DNA from: Rothia aerolata
Lineage (GTDB): Bacteria > Actinomycetota > Actinomycetes > Actinomycetales > Micrococcaceae
Length of the DNA stretch: 64,000 nt
Assembly: GCF_014635585.1 (NCBI RefSeq)
Contig: NZ_BMDC01000001.1
Location: 1-64,000 of the forward strand
Direction of reading: 5' to 3'
In this document: positions 54,713-63,709 of the stretch, piece after piece
Numbering within the stretch: position 1 is the stretch's first letter
Layout of the letters: every line of letters begins with the position of its first letter
Translations under genes and position numbers: made by a program
Notes under the pieces: generated by a model
Database searches by the model: none
What the model saw: the letters and a program-made list of their open reading frames with translations, nothing else
Told to the model about the DNA's origin: nothing

Positions 54713-55479
54713 CGGGACTCAAGCTCGCGCACGAACTCGAGAGACTTCTCCAAAATAACAGGTGCATCGTAGTCCAGGGTGGCTACGTGATAGCTTCGAT
54801 TAAGTGACACAAATTCTATCGGAGATTGAACCTTTTTCATGAAATAACGGTGCGAAGAATCCGAAACCACATGGTCTTGATCTGACCTGAAATAGAGCAC
54901 CGGATTCTTCAGGGCGCCTAACATAGGCCGGGTATCTTGGCCCAGCCGGTGCAGCTGGTGGGCGGCCTTCAGCGGTACTCGCAGATAGCCGCCCTCGTCA
55001 ACCCCGGGTTTGGCAATATCAGAGGTAATTCCCTCGGTGGTCAGCGAAAAACGCGAGGCAATTTTGGCAAAGCGCAGGGCAGGGGTGGGGTCTTGTACAA
55101 AGGGGTTGACCAGAATAGTTCCGGCGACTTCTCGGCGGATGGACTCGCGAATGGCCAGGCCTCCTCCCATGGATAAACCGAAGAGGACGACGTCGTGCCC
55201 GTCGGCTTTCAAACGCCAGTAGGCGCGGTCTACCTCATCGAGCCACTGTAGGTAGGTGGTCTCTACCATATCTTGCCAGCGGGTGCCGTGGCCGGGTAGG
55301 CGGGGCATCTCCACCGCATAACCCTGCTCGGCAAAGAACTCAGCTACGGGACGAACGCTCCAGGGAGAGCCGGTGAAACCGTGTACCACCACGATGCCGA
55401 TTTTCTTACTGCCCGCAGCTGAGAGGGGCTCGTGGTTGATGTCGGAGGGGAGGGAGTGCTCCGTCGCTGTTTCTGACAT
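54709..55479 (-). CDS. Alpha/beta hydrolase (esterase/lipase)
   Basis: A serine hydrolase of about 256 residues. The oxyanion segment is VVVHGFTGSPWSVRP near 28-42, the nucleophile elbow is GLSMGGG, the acid Asp lies in SDQDHVVSD and the His in NRSYHVATLD. It resembles carboxylesterases and monoacylglycerol lipases. I place the start at ATG 55479, which has AAAGGA 6 bases upstream; the GTG at 55494 does not. Coupled to the acyl-CoA ligase, so a product fatty acid could be activated at once. Confidence 0.8.
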   Translation of the reverse strand: MSETATEHSLPSDINHEPLSAAGSKKIGIVVVHGFTGSPWSVRPVAEFFAEQGYAVEMPRLPGHGTRWQDMVETTYLQWLDEVDRAYWRLKADGHDVVLFGLSMGGGLAIRESIRREVAGTILVNPFVQDPTPALRFAKIASRFSLTTEGITSDIAKPGVDEGGYLRVPLKAAHQLHRLGQDTRPMLGALKNPVLYFRSDQDHVVSDSSHRYFMKKVQSPIEFVSLNRSYHVATLDYDAPVILEKSLEFVRELESR

Positions 55480-55621
55480 ATCTTCCTTTCCCACACCGCG
55501 CCGGTGAGGTGTGACCGTATACGACTACCCTCCATTGTGCCAGCAGAAAACTCCGCCTGTTAAACCGGGTAAAATGAAAACTGACTTGCCCGCGACGATT
55601 ATGTTAGAAGAGGAGAGCCCC

Positions 55622-56365
55622 ATGCTGTATTCGACCCTCAAAAACTCGGTAGTTGGGCCGGTTCTGAACAGGGTATATCGGCATGAGGTGCGCGGGCTTG
55701 AGCATCTGCCCGCTTCGGGGGCTATTATTGCCAGCAACCACCGGGCTTTCTGCGACTCGGTATTTTTGGCGTTGGCTCTGCCCCGCCCTATCTTCTTTCT
55801 GGCCAAGTCTGATTACTTTACCGGTAGGGGCCTCACGGGCTGGGCTCGGCGCTGGTTTTTTGAAGCGGTGGGCCAGCTGCCTATGGACCGCTCGGGCGGG
55901 GAAAAATCCCTGAAGTCGCTGGAGGCAGGTGCTGAGAAGCTACGCCAGGGTGGCTTGTTGGGAATCTATCCTGAGGGCACCCGCGCCCCCGACAGCCGCG
56001 GTTATAAGGCAAAGATTGGCGTTGCCCGCCTGGCGCTGACTGCCCGGGTTCCCGTGGTGCCGGTAGGGCAGGTGGGCACCGAGAAGGTGCAGCCCATCGG
56101 TTCCAACGCCGTGCGGGTGCGCGAAAACGGCACAAAAATTACTGTTCAGACGGTTTTTGGTAAGCCCCTGGACTTCTCTGCCTACTACGACCGGGCAGAC
56201 GACTTTGAGGTTTTGCGCCGGGTTGCAGATGAGATCGGTGCTGCGGTGCGCCAGCTGGCGGGCCAGGACTACGTCCCCGTTTATGCCGGTGACGTTAAAA
56301 AGGTGATGGACGAGCGCTCGGTGAGTGTTGACCGGGCGATTGAGCTGGTTCAACCCGCCGAGTAG
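55622..56365 (+). CDS. 1-acylglycerol-3-phosphate acyltransferase (PlsC-like)
   Basis: A membrane-associated acyltransferase of about 247 residues. The catalytic HX4D box is NHRAFCDS near 37-44, and the substrate-binding box is YPEGTRAPD near 115-123. The frame is open upstream, but ATG 55622 follows AGGAGA. It makes phosphatidic acid or related lipids. Together with the divergent acyl-CoA ligase and lipase this forms a lipid-synthesis cluster. Confidence 0.87.
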   Translation: MLYSTLKNSVVGPVLNRVYRHEVRGLEHLPASGAIIASNHRAFCDSVFLALALPRPIFFLAKSDYFTGRGLTGWARRWFFEAVGQLPMDRSGGEKSLKSLEAGAEKLRQGGLLGIYPEGTRAPDSRGYKAKIGVARLALTARVPVVPVGQVGTEKVQPIGSNAVRVRENGTKITVQTVFGKPLDFSAYYDRADDFEVLRRVADEIGAAVRQLAGQDYVPVYAGDVKKVMDERSVSVDRAIELVQPAE

Positions 56366-56404
56366 ATAGCAATTCTTAGTAAATTTTTGTAAAAATTGAG
56401 CAAT

Positions 56405-56449
56405 AATATTTCTTACATTTAGCATCTTGAGAAATAAATGTGAAATATT
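56405..56449. promoter_or_regulatory. AT-rich inverted repeat upstream of aroG
   Basis: AATATTTC/GAAATATT plus ACATTTA/TAAATGT arms (with a 2-base bulge and 13-base loop) form an AT-rich hairpin. A TTGACA box follows at about 56468. The very low GC is unlike the neighbouring genes. It may be a protein site for aroG control or part of the plsC end. Confidence 0.4.
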
Positions 56450-56536
56450 TAGGTCTCACCCCTAGACTTGACACAGGCCTCGCTTTCAATCGGTGAGGTA
56501 TCGAAAGCCACCAACAACAGTAAGCAAAGGCAAAAA

Positions 56537-57910
56537 ATGAGCGATCTGTTCCCCGAGACTACGCCGTCACTGACTCCGCAAAACCTGCCGGAGCTCGATG
56601 AGTGGCGCAACCTCAAGATTGACCAGCAGCCCACCTGGCACGACCACCCCGACTTCAAAGCTTCAATCAACGAGCTCAATTCTGTGCCCCCGCTGGTCTT
56701 TGCCGGGGAGATTGACCGCATGCGCAAGAACCTGGCAGAGGTTGCCGAGGGTCGGGCTTTCTTCCTGCAGGGCGGTGACTGCGCTGAAACCTTTGCCGGT
56801 GCTACCGCAGACCGTATCTCAGGCCGTATCAAGACCCTGCTTCAGATGGCCGTGGTGCTCACCTACGGTGCCTCTATGCCCGTGGTGAAGATGGGTCGTA
56901 TGGCCGGTCAGTTCTCTAAGCCGCGCTCCTCAGATACCGAAACCCGCAACGGCGTCACACTGCCCTCCTTCCGCGGCGAAATGGTCAATGGTTTTGACTT
57001 TACCGAGGAATCTCGTGTGCAGGATCCCAAGCGGATGGTGCAGGGCTACCACACCTCGGCCTCCACCCTTAACCTGGCCCGCTCCTTCACCACCGGTGGT
57101 TTCGCAGATTTGCGCCTGGTCAACCAGTGGAACAAGGGCTTTACCTCCAACCCCGCCCACGCCCGTTACGAATCGCTCGCTAGCGAGATTGATCGTGCCC
57201 TCAAGTTCATGGAGGCCTGCGGCGCTGACTTTGACGCGCTCAAGACCACCGAGCTCTACACCGGCCACGAGGGCCTGCTTTTGGACTACGAGCGGGCCCT
57301 GACCCGCATCGATTCCCGCACCGGCCGCCCCTACGACACCTCGGGCCACTTCATCTGGATTGGCGAACGCACCCGCGGCTTGGACGACGCCCACGTCAAC
57401 TTCCTCTCCAAGGTTAACAACCCCATCGGTGTGAAGCTGGGCCCCACCACCACGGTTGATGAGGCGCTGACCCTCATCGATAAGCTGGATCCCGAGCGGG
57501 AGCCCGGCCGCCTGACCTTTATCACCCGCATGGGTGCCTCGAAGATTCGCGAGAACCTGCCCAAGCTGGTGGAGGGTGTTCAGAACGAGGGCGCCAAGGT
57601 GGTCTGGGTAACCGACCCCATGCACGGTAACACCATTTCGGTTCCCTCCGGCTACAAGACCCGTAAGTTCGACGACGTGGTGGATGAGGTCAGGGGCTTC
57701 TTCGAGGTGCACGAGGCACTGGGATCCTTCCCCGGCGGTATTCACGTGGAGATGACCGGTGACGACGTCGCTGAGTGCCTGGGCGGTTCCGACCCCATTG
57801 AAGAGGCTGCTTTCGCAGACCGCTACGAGACCCTCTGCGACCCCCGTCTCAACCATCAGCAGTCGCTGGAAATCGCTTTCCTGGTGGCCGAGTACCTCTC
57901 CCGCCGCTAA
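56537..57910 (+). CDS. aroG: 3-deoxy-7-phosphoheptulonate synthase, class II
   Basis: The first enzyme of aromatic amino-acid synthesis, of 457 residues. Class II features: GRAFFLQGGDCAETF near 70-84, GRMAGQFSKPRS near 118, and RTRGLDDAHVNF near 280 with metal ligands in the C-terminal HVEMTGDDVAECLGG. The ATG at 56537 has AAAGG upstream and gives the usual length. The longer frame from 56468 has no match. Converges on the kinase gene with 3 bases between stops, as the M. tuberculosis aroG/pknL order suggests. Confidence 0.93.
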   Translation: MSDLFPETTPSLTPQNLPELDEWRNLKIDQQPTWHDHPDFKASINELNSVPPLVFAGEIDRMRKNLAEVAEGRAFFLQGGDCAETFAGATADRISGRIKTLLQMAVVLTYGASMPVVKMGRMAGQFSKPRSSDTETRNGVTLPSFRGEMVNGFDFTEESRVQDPKRMVQGYHTSASTLNLARSFTTGGFADLRLVNQWNKGFTSNPAHARYESLASEIDRALKFMEACGADFDALKTTELYTGHEGLLLDYERALTRIDSRTGRPYDTSGHFIWIGERTRGLDDAHVNFLSKVNNPIGVKLGPTTTVDEALTLIDKLDPEREPGRLTFITRMGASKIRENLPKLVEGVQNEGAKVVWVTDPMHGNTISVPSGYKTRKFDDVVDEVRGFFEVHEALGSFPGGIHVEMTGDDVAECLGGSDPIEEAAFADRYETLCDPRLNHQQSLEIAFLVAEYLSRR

Positions 57911-57913
57911 GGT

Positions 57914-59356
57914 CTAGGGGCTGGTAGCTGAAAAGAGCGAGGTCCAGGCCTCGAACCAGGCGGAGCCCAGCAGGGAGTTCGCCAGCTGCCAGCCCACAAA
58001 CCCGGCTCCGAGAAAGCCCAGGAGCAAAATAATTGCGGTGAGAATGAGGGCCACCGGGCTGGGTGCCTCCCTCCATCTGACCGCAGGACGTCGCGGGTCG
58101 GTTGCCTCTGTCTCCTGCAGGTGCGCACCAGCCTCAGCGGCGTCGTCCTGACCATAATCCTGCCCGCTGGCTACAGAGCCGGCGGGTTTTGGTCTATATT
58201 CGGCGGAAATCGGTTCAAAATTCGGGTTTTTCTTCGGGGCAGGCTCGGGGCCCACACCGGCAATGGGTGTGGGCAGGTACTGCTCAGCCGCGTCTAGATG
58301 AGAGGCTTCAAGCTCGGAGTCCTCAAGGATTTCCTCGGGGCAGGCGAAACCAGAAATCGGGGTCTGTTGCAGAATTTTGGTGGCTCCGGTGCGGTCGGCA
58401 ACGGTCTCCACCGACTCCCAGAGAGTCTCGGTCGGTGGGCTAGAGACATCGGCCCGATAGGCCAGCTCGGAGTCAGTGAGCTGGGCTGAAATATCCTGGA
58501 GCACTTCAAAGAGCTCGGTGGCATCGGCGGGGCGGGCAGAGGCCTGCTTGCGGGTGCACCACTTGATAACCCCCGCCAAATCAGGCGTAACCCCCGGGGC
58601 AAACTGGGCTACCGAGGGAATCTCGGTATTGACGTTGTGGTAAATCACCTGCTGGTCATCGCCCATGCCGGGAAAGGGAAGCCTGCCGGTGAGCATTCGA
58701 AAGAGCATAATCCCCACGGCAAAAATATCGGCGCCGGGGCCAACTCTGGCCTGGGGATCTATAATTTCGGGGGCAACATAGGCGGGGGTTCCCATCAGCT
58801 CGCCCGTCCAGGTCTGGTCGGTGCGACGGGTCAACCCAAAATCGGTGAGCTTCACGCTCTGCTCGGCGGAGGAAAGCAAAACGTTGGCGGGCTTCATGTC
58901 CCGGTGAATGAGCCGGTGGGCGTGTACTTCTGAGAGCCCCTCAACCACCGGAATCATAATCTCGAGGGTTTCACCTACCGAGAGCACCGGCCGCACGGCG
59001 AGCAACTGCTGCAGAGTGCAACCGTGCACGTAGTCCAAGACGATGAACATCATCTCGTAGCCGCGTATCTGCTGGGTTCCCGAATCAATTACACCCACCA
59101 CGTGGTCGTGGCTAATCTGGCGCAGGGACCTCTCTTCGCGGAAGAACTTCTGCTGCTGCGAGGGATCAGTAGCTAGGTGAGGAAAGAGAACCTTGATAGC
59201 CACCGGGTTATTGGACCACAGGTCAACCCCGTGATAGACCTCTGCCATGCCGCCCCGGGCAATCAACCTGCCCACCTCAAAATGGCCAGCAAAAATCTCG
59301 CCGGTCAGCCAGGGCATAGAAGATTGCGTTGTACGTGAGCTCATATTGCTCACCAT
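57914..59356 (-). CDS. pknL: Serine/threonine protein kinase, PknL-like
   Basis: A kinase of 480 residues. The catalytic domain covers about 25-295: P-loop GRLIARGGMAEVYHG, Lys in VAIKVLF, catalytic loop HRDMKPANV and metal loop TDFG, with GTPAYVAPE at the activation end. A linker of 150 residues is followed by one membrane helix (about 436-458) and a short external tail of about 22 residues. There are no PASTA domains, as in PknL of M. tuberculosis. Next to the Rv2175c-like protein, the known PknL substrate there. Gene symbol is by synteny and domain layout. Confidence 0.85.
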   Translation of the reverse strand: MVSNMSSRTTQSSMPWLTGEIFAGHFEVGRLIARGGMAEVYHGVDLWSNNPVAIKVLFPHLATDPSQQQKFFREERSLRQISHDHVVGVIDSGTQQIRGYEMMFIVLDYVHGCTLQQLLAVRPVLSVGETLEIMIPVVEGLSEVHAHRLIHRDMKPANVLLSSAEQSVKLTDFGLTRRTDQTWTGELMGTPAYVAPEIIDPQARVGPGADIFAVGIMLFRMLTGRLPFPGMGDDQQVIYHNVNTEIPSVAQFAPGVTPDLAGVIKWCTRKQASARPADATELFEVLQDISAQLTDSELAYRADVSSPPTETLWESVETVADRTGATKILQQTPISGFACPEEILEDSELEASHLDAAEQYLPTPIAGVGPEPAPKKNPNFEPISAEYRPKPAGSVASGQDYGQDDAAEAGAHLQETEATDPRRPAVRWREAPSPVALILTAIILLLGFLGAGFVGWQLANSLLGSAWFEAWTSLFSATSP

Positions 59357-59471
59357 ACTAGGGGAAAAAGCTGAAAACTTGGTGAAAAACTCTCAGATGC
59401 GTGCAGGCACGGTCGCTTCACGAGGGGCGCAAATCTAGCAAAATAGCCGGCTTCAATGGCACACTTGAAAC

Positions 59472-59849
59472 GTGACTGAAGAAAATACCGCAAAAACTGC
59501 TGAAATCTTTGAACTGGTAGGGGAGTGGACCACCATTCCCGATATTGCCGAGGCCCTTGATCTCAAGGTGACCCGCGTTCACAACCTCATCTCAGACCGC
59601 GCCATACTTGCTCTGCGCGACCCCGAAACCGGCGTGCGCAAGGTACCCGCTCTCTTTATTAATGGGAACCGGCCGCTGGAGTCCCTCAAAGGCACCCTAA
59701 CCGTTCTCTCAGACGCTGGCTTTAGCGACGAAGAAACCATCGAGTGGCTCTTCACCAAAGACGAGACCCTGCCCGGTCGTCCGATTGACGCCCTCATCGA
59801 CGGCCGGAAAACCGAAATCCGCCGCCGGGCATCGGCTATGGCCTGGTAG
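59472..59849 (+). CDS. Rv2175c-like DNA-binding protein
   Basis: A protein of 125 residues with a helix-turn-helix at about 20-50 (TTIPDIAEALDLKVTRVHNLISDRAIL) and the C-terminal Rv2175c domain (about 55-118: FTKDETLPGRPIDAL). In M. tuberculosis this protein is a PknL substrate and DNA binder. The gene is divergent from the kinase across 115 bases. Start GTG 59472. Confidence 0.82.
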   Translation: MTEENTAKTAEIFELVGEWTTIPDIAEALDLKVTRVHNLISDRAILALRDPETGVRKVPALFINGNRPLESLKGTLTVLSDAGFSDEETIEWLFTKDETLPGRPIDALIDGRKTEIRRRASAMAW

Positions 59850-59868
59850 GTCATCGGACATAGTGAAA

Positions 59869-59928
59869 AGGCAACCCCCAACCGCTTGGCTGTTCGCCGG
59901 CCCGGTCAGGGGTTGCCTCTCTTTTTTT
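59869..59928 (+). terminator. Terminator between the Rv2175c-like and polyprenyl synthase genes
   Basis: AGGCAACCCC (59869-59878) pairs with GGGGTTGCCT (59909-59918); a 30-base loop with partial pairing lies between, and CTCTTTTTTT follows. It serves the plus-strand gene; on the minus strand it may help the convergent one. Confidence 0.8.
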
Positions 59929-59940
59929 AAAAAGCCCGGG

Positions 59941-61077
59941 TTAAGAGGCCCTGTGTAAAATTTTTGCCACGATTGCTTCCAGCGCCTGCTTGACCAGGGG
60001 CTCTAGTTCCATATCGTTTAGCTCCGCCGACACCGTAGTCTGGGTCTGCGCAATAATTTTTTCGACCTCGGCTAGAGCGCCGCTGGCTATAATCATGGAG
60101 CGTAGCTTTTCAATATCTTCCAGGCTGAGATCCTGCTTGCCCAGGGAATCGTTGAGCAGGGCCCTCTCCTCGGGGGACGTGTTCTTTTCGGTCAGCGCCA
60201 CCAGCACGGTGCGCTTGCCCTCCTTGAGGTCATCACCGGCGGGCTTGCCGGTTTCTTCCGGTGCCCCGAAAACCCCCAGCACGTCGTCCCGCAACTGAAA
60301 ACCCTCACCCAGCGGCAGGGCAAAGGCGCGGTAGGAATCGACCAGCCGGTTTGCCTGGGAAGCCTTGAGCTGCTGGGCCAGGGCGCCGCCCAGAGCAAGC
60401 GGGTGCTCGCAGGAGTACTTGGCAGACTTATAGCGGATCACATTGTGGGCGCGGCTCAGGGCTAGGTCGTAGTCCTCAGAGCCCACCACTTCACCCAGAA
60501 CATCCAGGTACTGGCCCGCCATCACCTCGGTGCGCATGAGGTCAAAAATCCGCCGCGACTCAAAGCCCGCGGCGGCCTCGGCGCCAATGCTAGAGAACAT
60601 TGCCTCAGACCAGGAAAGGCAGAGATCGCCGGCAATAATTCCGCCGGTCATGCCGAACAGGTTTCGGTCGCCCAGCCAGCCCTGCTCGGCGTGCATGTTC
60701 TCAAACTGTTTGTGGACGGCGGGGGCACCGCGGCGGGTCGCCGAGCGGTCGATAATATCGTCGTGAATCAGGGCGGCCGACTGAAAAAGCTCAATGGCGG
60801 CACCCGCCTTGACCACACGGGGGTCATTGGGTGTTCCCCCGGCACCGCGCCAACCCCAGTAGCACAGCAGAGCCCGCAAGCGTTTGCCGCCGGTTGAGAG
60901 CTGGCGGATTGAATCAAGGAGCGGGGTAGCCTCAGGTGAAATAGAGCCCAGCACCTCTCGCTGGGACTCAAAAAAACGAGCCAGCTCATCTTCAAGCGCC
61001 TGTAAAAAGGTGGCCTGTTCACCCTCAATCTGTTCAGTCAAAGACGTCAAAGCCTTCTCCCTCGCCCGAGGCTCCAT
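59941..61077 (-). CDS. Polyprenyl diphosphate synthase (IdsA-like)
   Basis: A prenyltransferase of 378 residues that extends allylic diphosphates with isopentenyl diphosphate. First Asp-rich motif is LIHDDIIDRSATRRG near 105-119 and the second QLRDDVLGVFG near 257-267; GGKRLRALLCYWG lies near 62. Chain length (farnesyl or geranylgeranyl) cannot be told. It should supply menaquinone, carotenoid or lipid-carrier chains. The position beside the Rv2175c-like gene corresponds to idsA2 of M. tuberculosis. Confidence 0.88.
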   Translation of the reverse strand: MEPRAREKALTSLTEQIEGEQATFLQALEDELARFFESQREVLGSISPEATPLLDSIRQLSTGGKRLRALLCYWGWRGAGGTPNDPRVVKAGAAIELFQSAALIHDDIIDRSATRRGAPAVHKQFENMHAEQGWLGDRNLFGMTGGIIAGDLCLSWSEAMFSSIGAEAAAGFESRRIFDLMRTEVMAGQYLDVLGEVVGSEDYDLALSRAHNVIRYKSAKYSCEHPLALGGALAQQLKASQANRLVDSYRAFALPLGEGFQLRDDVLGVFGAPEETGKPAGDDLKEGKRTVLVALTEKNTSPEERALLNDSLGKQDLSLEDIEKLRSMIIASGALAEVEKIIAQTQTTVSAELNDMELEPLVKQALEAIVAKILHRAS

Positions 61078-61193
61078 GCGCGCTACCCTTCTGCCGTGAA
61101 ATTCTTTCCTCCCCAGCTTATGCCACCGGCCAAGGCCAGAGCTAGTTAGTGCTTCACCCAGGTGATTGAAGACAGGCCCCTCTCAGGGTAGAA

Positions 61194-61209
61194 TCGAATA
61201 TACTTTCGA
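61194..61209. promoter_or_regulatory. LexA-type SOS box upstream of dinB
   Basis: TCGAAT-ATAC-TTTCGA matches the Gram-positive SOS box and lies 31 bases before the dinB start, so the gene is likely induced by DNA damage. The same form occurs upstream of nadK at 6889-6904. Confidence 0.75.
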
Positions 61210-61239
61210 AGAATGAGCTCTGGGTAGGTGAGGGGTAGC

Positions 61240-62505
61240 GTGCACGATTCTCAGTCCGATAGCCACCGTAGCCCTGATCAGCGCGTGATTATGCACCTGG
61301 ACATGGATGCCTTCTTTGTCTCCGTTGAGCTCCTGGCCCGGCCTGAACTTAAGGGGCAGAGAGTCATCGTAGCGCGCGAAAGCAGCCGCAGCGTCGTCCT
61401 CTCAGCCTCCTACGAGGCTCGCACCTTTGGCGTGCGCTCGGCCATGCCGCTGGAGCGCGCTCGCCAGCTCTGCCCCGATGCAACCATCGTTGAACCCAGC
61501 GCCAACTACCGCGGCTACTCACGGGCAGTCATGGCCATTCTGCACGATGTGACCGACCGTGTGGAGCAGGTCAGCGTAGACGAAGCCTTTGTGGATCTCA
61601 CCCCCACCCTCAGACGACTGGGCAACCCCGTTGATGTGGCCCAGTCCGTGCGCGAGCGAATCTGGCAGGAGCTGGCGCTACCCAGCTCGGTGGGCATTTC
61701 GTCTTCAAAATTTATAGCCAAAATGGCATCGTCGGGGTCTAAACCCAACGGGCTCTGGGTGGTTCCGCCGCATCGCGTGCAGGAATTTCTTGACCCCATG
61801 CCGGTGGGAAAGCTGTGGGGAGTGGGGCCGAAAACCGCCTCCACCATTGAGTCCTGGGGAATCCATACCGTAGCCCAGCTACGTGAGTACGATCTCGATT
61901 TTCTGATGGCTCGGTTGGGCAGGGCGGCGGGGGCGCACCTCTTTCAGATAGCCCGGGGCATTGACGACCGGCCGGTGGTCACCTTTCGGCAGGAGAAGTC
62001 GATGGGGGCGGAACACACCTTTGCGCAGGACTCTACCGATGCCGAAGAAATTAGCCGTGAGATCTTCAAACTTTCCCTGGCGGTGGGGCGCCGCTTGCGA
62101 AAGGCCCAGCGGCAGAGCCGCTCGCTGAGCCTAAAAATTCGCTTCGACACCTTCGAGACACTCAGTCGATCCTGCCTGCTAGAAAGCTCCACCGATTCCG
62201 GCAGGGAGATTCACCGAGCGGTGATGAAGAGGTTGCGGGAACTAGAAATTGTGGACGCCGCAGGGCGGGTTCCCCGGCCCATCCGTCTGCTGGGGGTGCG
62301 GGCAGAGAAGCTGGAAGGGCGGGAATCCGGGGTGCAACAGTCCCTGCTGGATGACACCCTGCAGCCGACTGCCCAGAACTACTCCCGCGACTGGCACGGA
62401 GCTGAGGCAGCTATGGATGCCATTCAGCAGAAATTTGGTGCAGAGGGCTTACTTCCCGCCAACTTCCTCAAAGTCAGCGGCAAATCCACTGAGAGAAGAG
62501 GGTAA
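61240..62505 (+). CDS. dinB: DNA polymerase IV
   Basis: A Y-family translesion polymerase of about 421 residues. Catalytic carboxylates: Asp in HLDMDAFFVSVE near 21 and the Asp-Glu pair in SVDEAFVDL near 113. The helix-hairpin-helix part reads GKLWGVGPKTASTIESWG and the little-finger domain is present to the end. Start: GTG 61240 has GAGGGG 5 bases upstream and is better than the GTG at 61228. The C-terminus lacks a clear beta-clamp box other than QQSLLDD. Confidence 0.93.
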   Translation: MHDSQSDSHRSPDQRVIMHLDMDAFFVSVELLARPELKGQRVIVARESSRSVVLSASYEARTFGVRSAMPLERARQLCPDATIVEPSANYRGYSRAVMAILHDVTDRVEQVSVDEAFVDLTPTLRRLGNPVDVAQSVRERIWQELALPSSVGISSSKFIAKMASSGSKPNGLWVVPPHRVQEFLDPMPVGKLWGVGPKTASTIESWGIHTVAQLREYDLDFLMARLGRAAGAHLFQIARGIDDRPVVTFRQEKSMGAEHTFAQDSTDAEEISREIFKLSLAVGRRLRKAQRQSRSLSLKIRFDTFETLSRSCLLESSTDSGREIHRAVMKRLRELEIVDAAGRVPRPIRLLGVRAEKLEGRESGVQQSLLDDTLQPTAQNYSRDWHGAEAAMDAIQQKFGAEGLLPANFLKVSGKSTERRG

Positions 62506-62604
62506 TAAGAAGGTTTCATATGGTGAAGCTAAACATCACTATGTATCATTTAACTACTAGCGCACCGTCAACTATCCAGCGCGCCACTGATAAGGAGGCT
62601 ACCC

Positions 62605-63000
62605 ATGCCGCTTTCTGAGCATGAACAGAAGCTCTTGGAACAGCTTGAGCAGCAGCTCAATGCTGATGATCCTCGTTTTGCCTCGTCGATGGCCGCTGAT
62701 GAAGCACGCCCGGTCACCCGGTTTTCTCTGCGCAACGTGGTGCTGGGTATTTTGGTGGTTCTGGTGGGCCTGGGAATTATTATCGCCGGTGTCTCTACCA
62801 AGCTGATTTTGCTGGGTGTGCTGGGTTTTGTCGTGGCTGCTGCCGGTGTTTATTTTGCAACCGTTCACAAGGGTTCAGGAACGATCTCGGCCAAGGATAG
62901 TGCTAAGTCGGCAGCGGGCAAGCGTAAGCCCCAGAACACCTCCAACTTCATGCGCGGTTTGGAAGACAAGTGGGACGAACGCCGTAATCGGGGTCTCTAG
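62605..63000 (+). CDS. DUF3040 membrane protein
   Basis: A protein of 131 residues with the family's start MPLSEHEQKLLEQLEQQL, two adjacent membrane helices (about 47-66 and 70-88) and a basic C-terminal tail. Function is unknown. A strong AAGGAGG site precedes the ATG. In many actinobacteria a DUF3040 gene lies just before mraZ, as here. Confidence 0.87.
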   Translation: MPLSEHEQKLLEQLEQQLNADDPRFASSMAADEARPVTRFSLRNVVLGILVVLVGLGIIIAGVSTKLILLGVLGFVVAAAGVYFATVHKGSGTISAKDSAKSAAGKRKPQNTSNFMRGLEDKWDERRNRGL

Positions 63001-63013
63001 AAAATAAGTTTCG

Positions 63014-63048
63014 AAATGAGGGCGCTTTTGAAAGTGCCCTCATTTTTT
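63014..63048 (+). terminator. Rho-independent terminator before mraZ
   Basis: AAATGAGGGC pairs with GCCCTCATTT around a short loop, then a T run follows. It separates the DUF3040 unit from the division/cell-wall cluster. Confidence 0.83.
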
Positions 63049-63130
63049 GTGCCCGAATTCCAGCCCTCTACCGCAAAAACCCTGTGAAAACTGTCAAAAA
63101 GAAGCGAAATGGGGTGACCTTTCATTGATT

Positions 63131-63166
63131 GTGGAGTGGGGTGGAGTAAAGTGGAGGAAAGTAGAA
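63131..63166 (+). promoter_or_regulatory. MraZ operator repeats
   Basis: Three direct repeats GTGGAG-N4 (63131, 63141 and 63151), plus a degenerate fourth (GTAGAA at 63161), are set 10 bases apart. This is the standard MraZ target, and it implies autoregulation of the mraZ-rsmH operon. Confidence 0.88.
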
Positions 63167-63232
63167 CAACATGGCTGTAGTTTGTGTAGGAAGCGGGGCA
63201 CGAACCCTCGGTGCGAAGGCAGGTGATAGCTC

Positions 63233-63667
63233 ATGTTCTTGGGCACCTATTCACCGCGTCTCGATGAAAAGGGCAGGCTGATTCTTCCCGCAAAATTTCG
63301 TGATGAGCTGGCAGAGGGGCTGGTTTTAACACGTGGGCAGGAGCATTGCCTCTATGTCTTTAGCATGAGGGAGTTCGAGCAGGTGCACGAGCGTCTCAGA
63401 AGTGCCCCCATTTCTTCCAAACAGTCGCGTGACTATATTCGAGTTTTTCTTTCGGGCGCCTCTGATGAGGTTCCCGATAAGCAGGGTAGGGTGACCATTC
63501 CGCCTATGCTCCGCGACTATGCGGGTCTGGGTAAGGAGCTTACGGTTATCGGTGCAGGGTCTCGTGCAGAGATTTGGGATCGCACCACCTGGGAGAACTA
63601 TCTGGCCGAGAAGGAGAATGAATTCTCTGAAACAGACCAGGAAGAACTCTTAGATTTTCTGCCCTAG
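63233..63667 (+). CDS. mraZ: Transcriptional regulator MraZ
   Basis: A protein of 144 residues with two MraZ (AbrB-like) domains: [24 protein letters not shown] near the N-terminus and [25 protein letters not shown] near 75-100. Both hold the DxxGR motif. It binds the repeats just upstream and controls the division and cell-wall cluster. First gene of that cluster; rsmH follows after 42 bases. Confidence 0.95.
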   Translation: MFLGTYSPRLDEKGRLILPAKFRDELAEGLVLTRGQEHCLYVFSMREFEQVHERLRSAPISSKQSRDYIRVFLSGASDEVPDKQGRVTIPPMLRDYAGLGKELTVIGAGSRAEIWDRTTWENYLAEKENEFSETDQEELLDFLP

Positions 63668-63709
63668 AAAACACTGTAGGGCAAAGCAAACTCAGCTAAA
63701 GGAGCAAGA

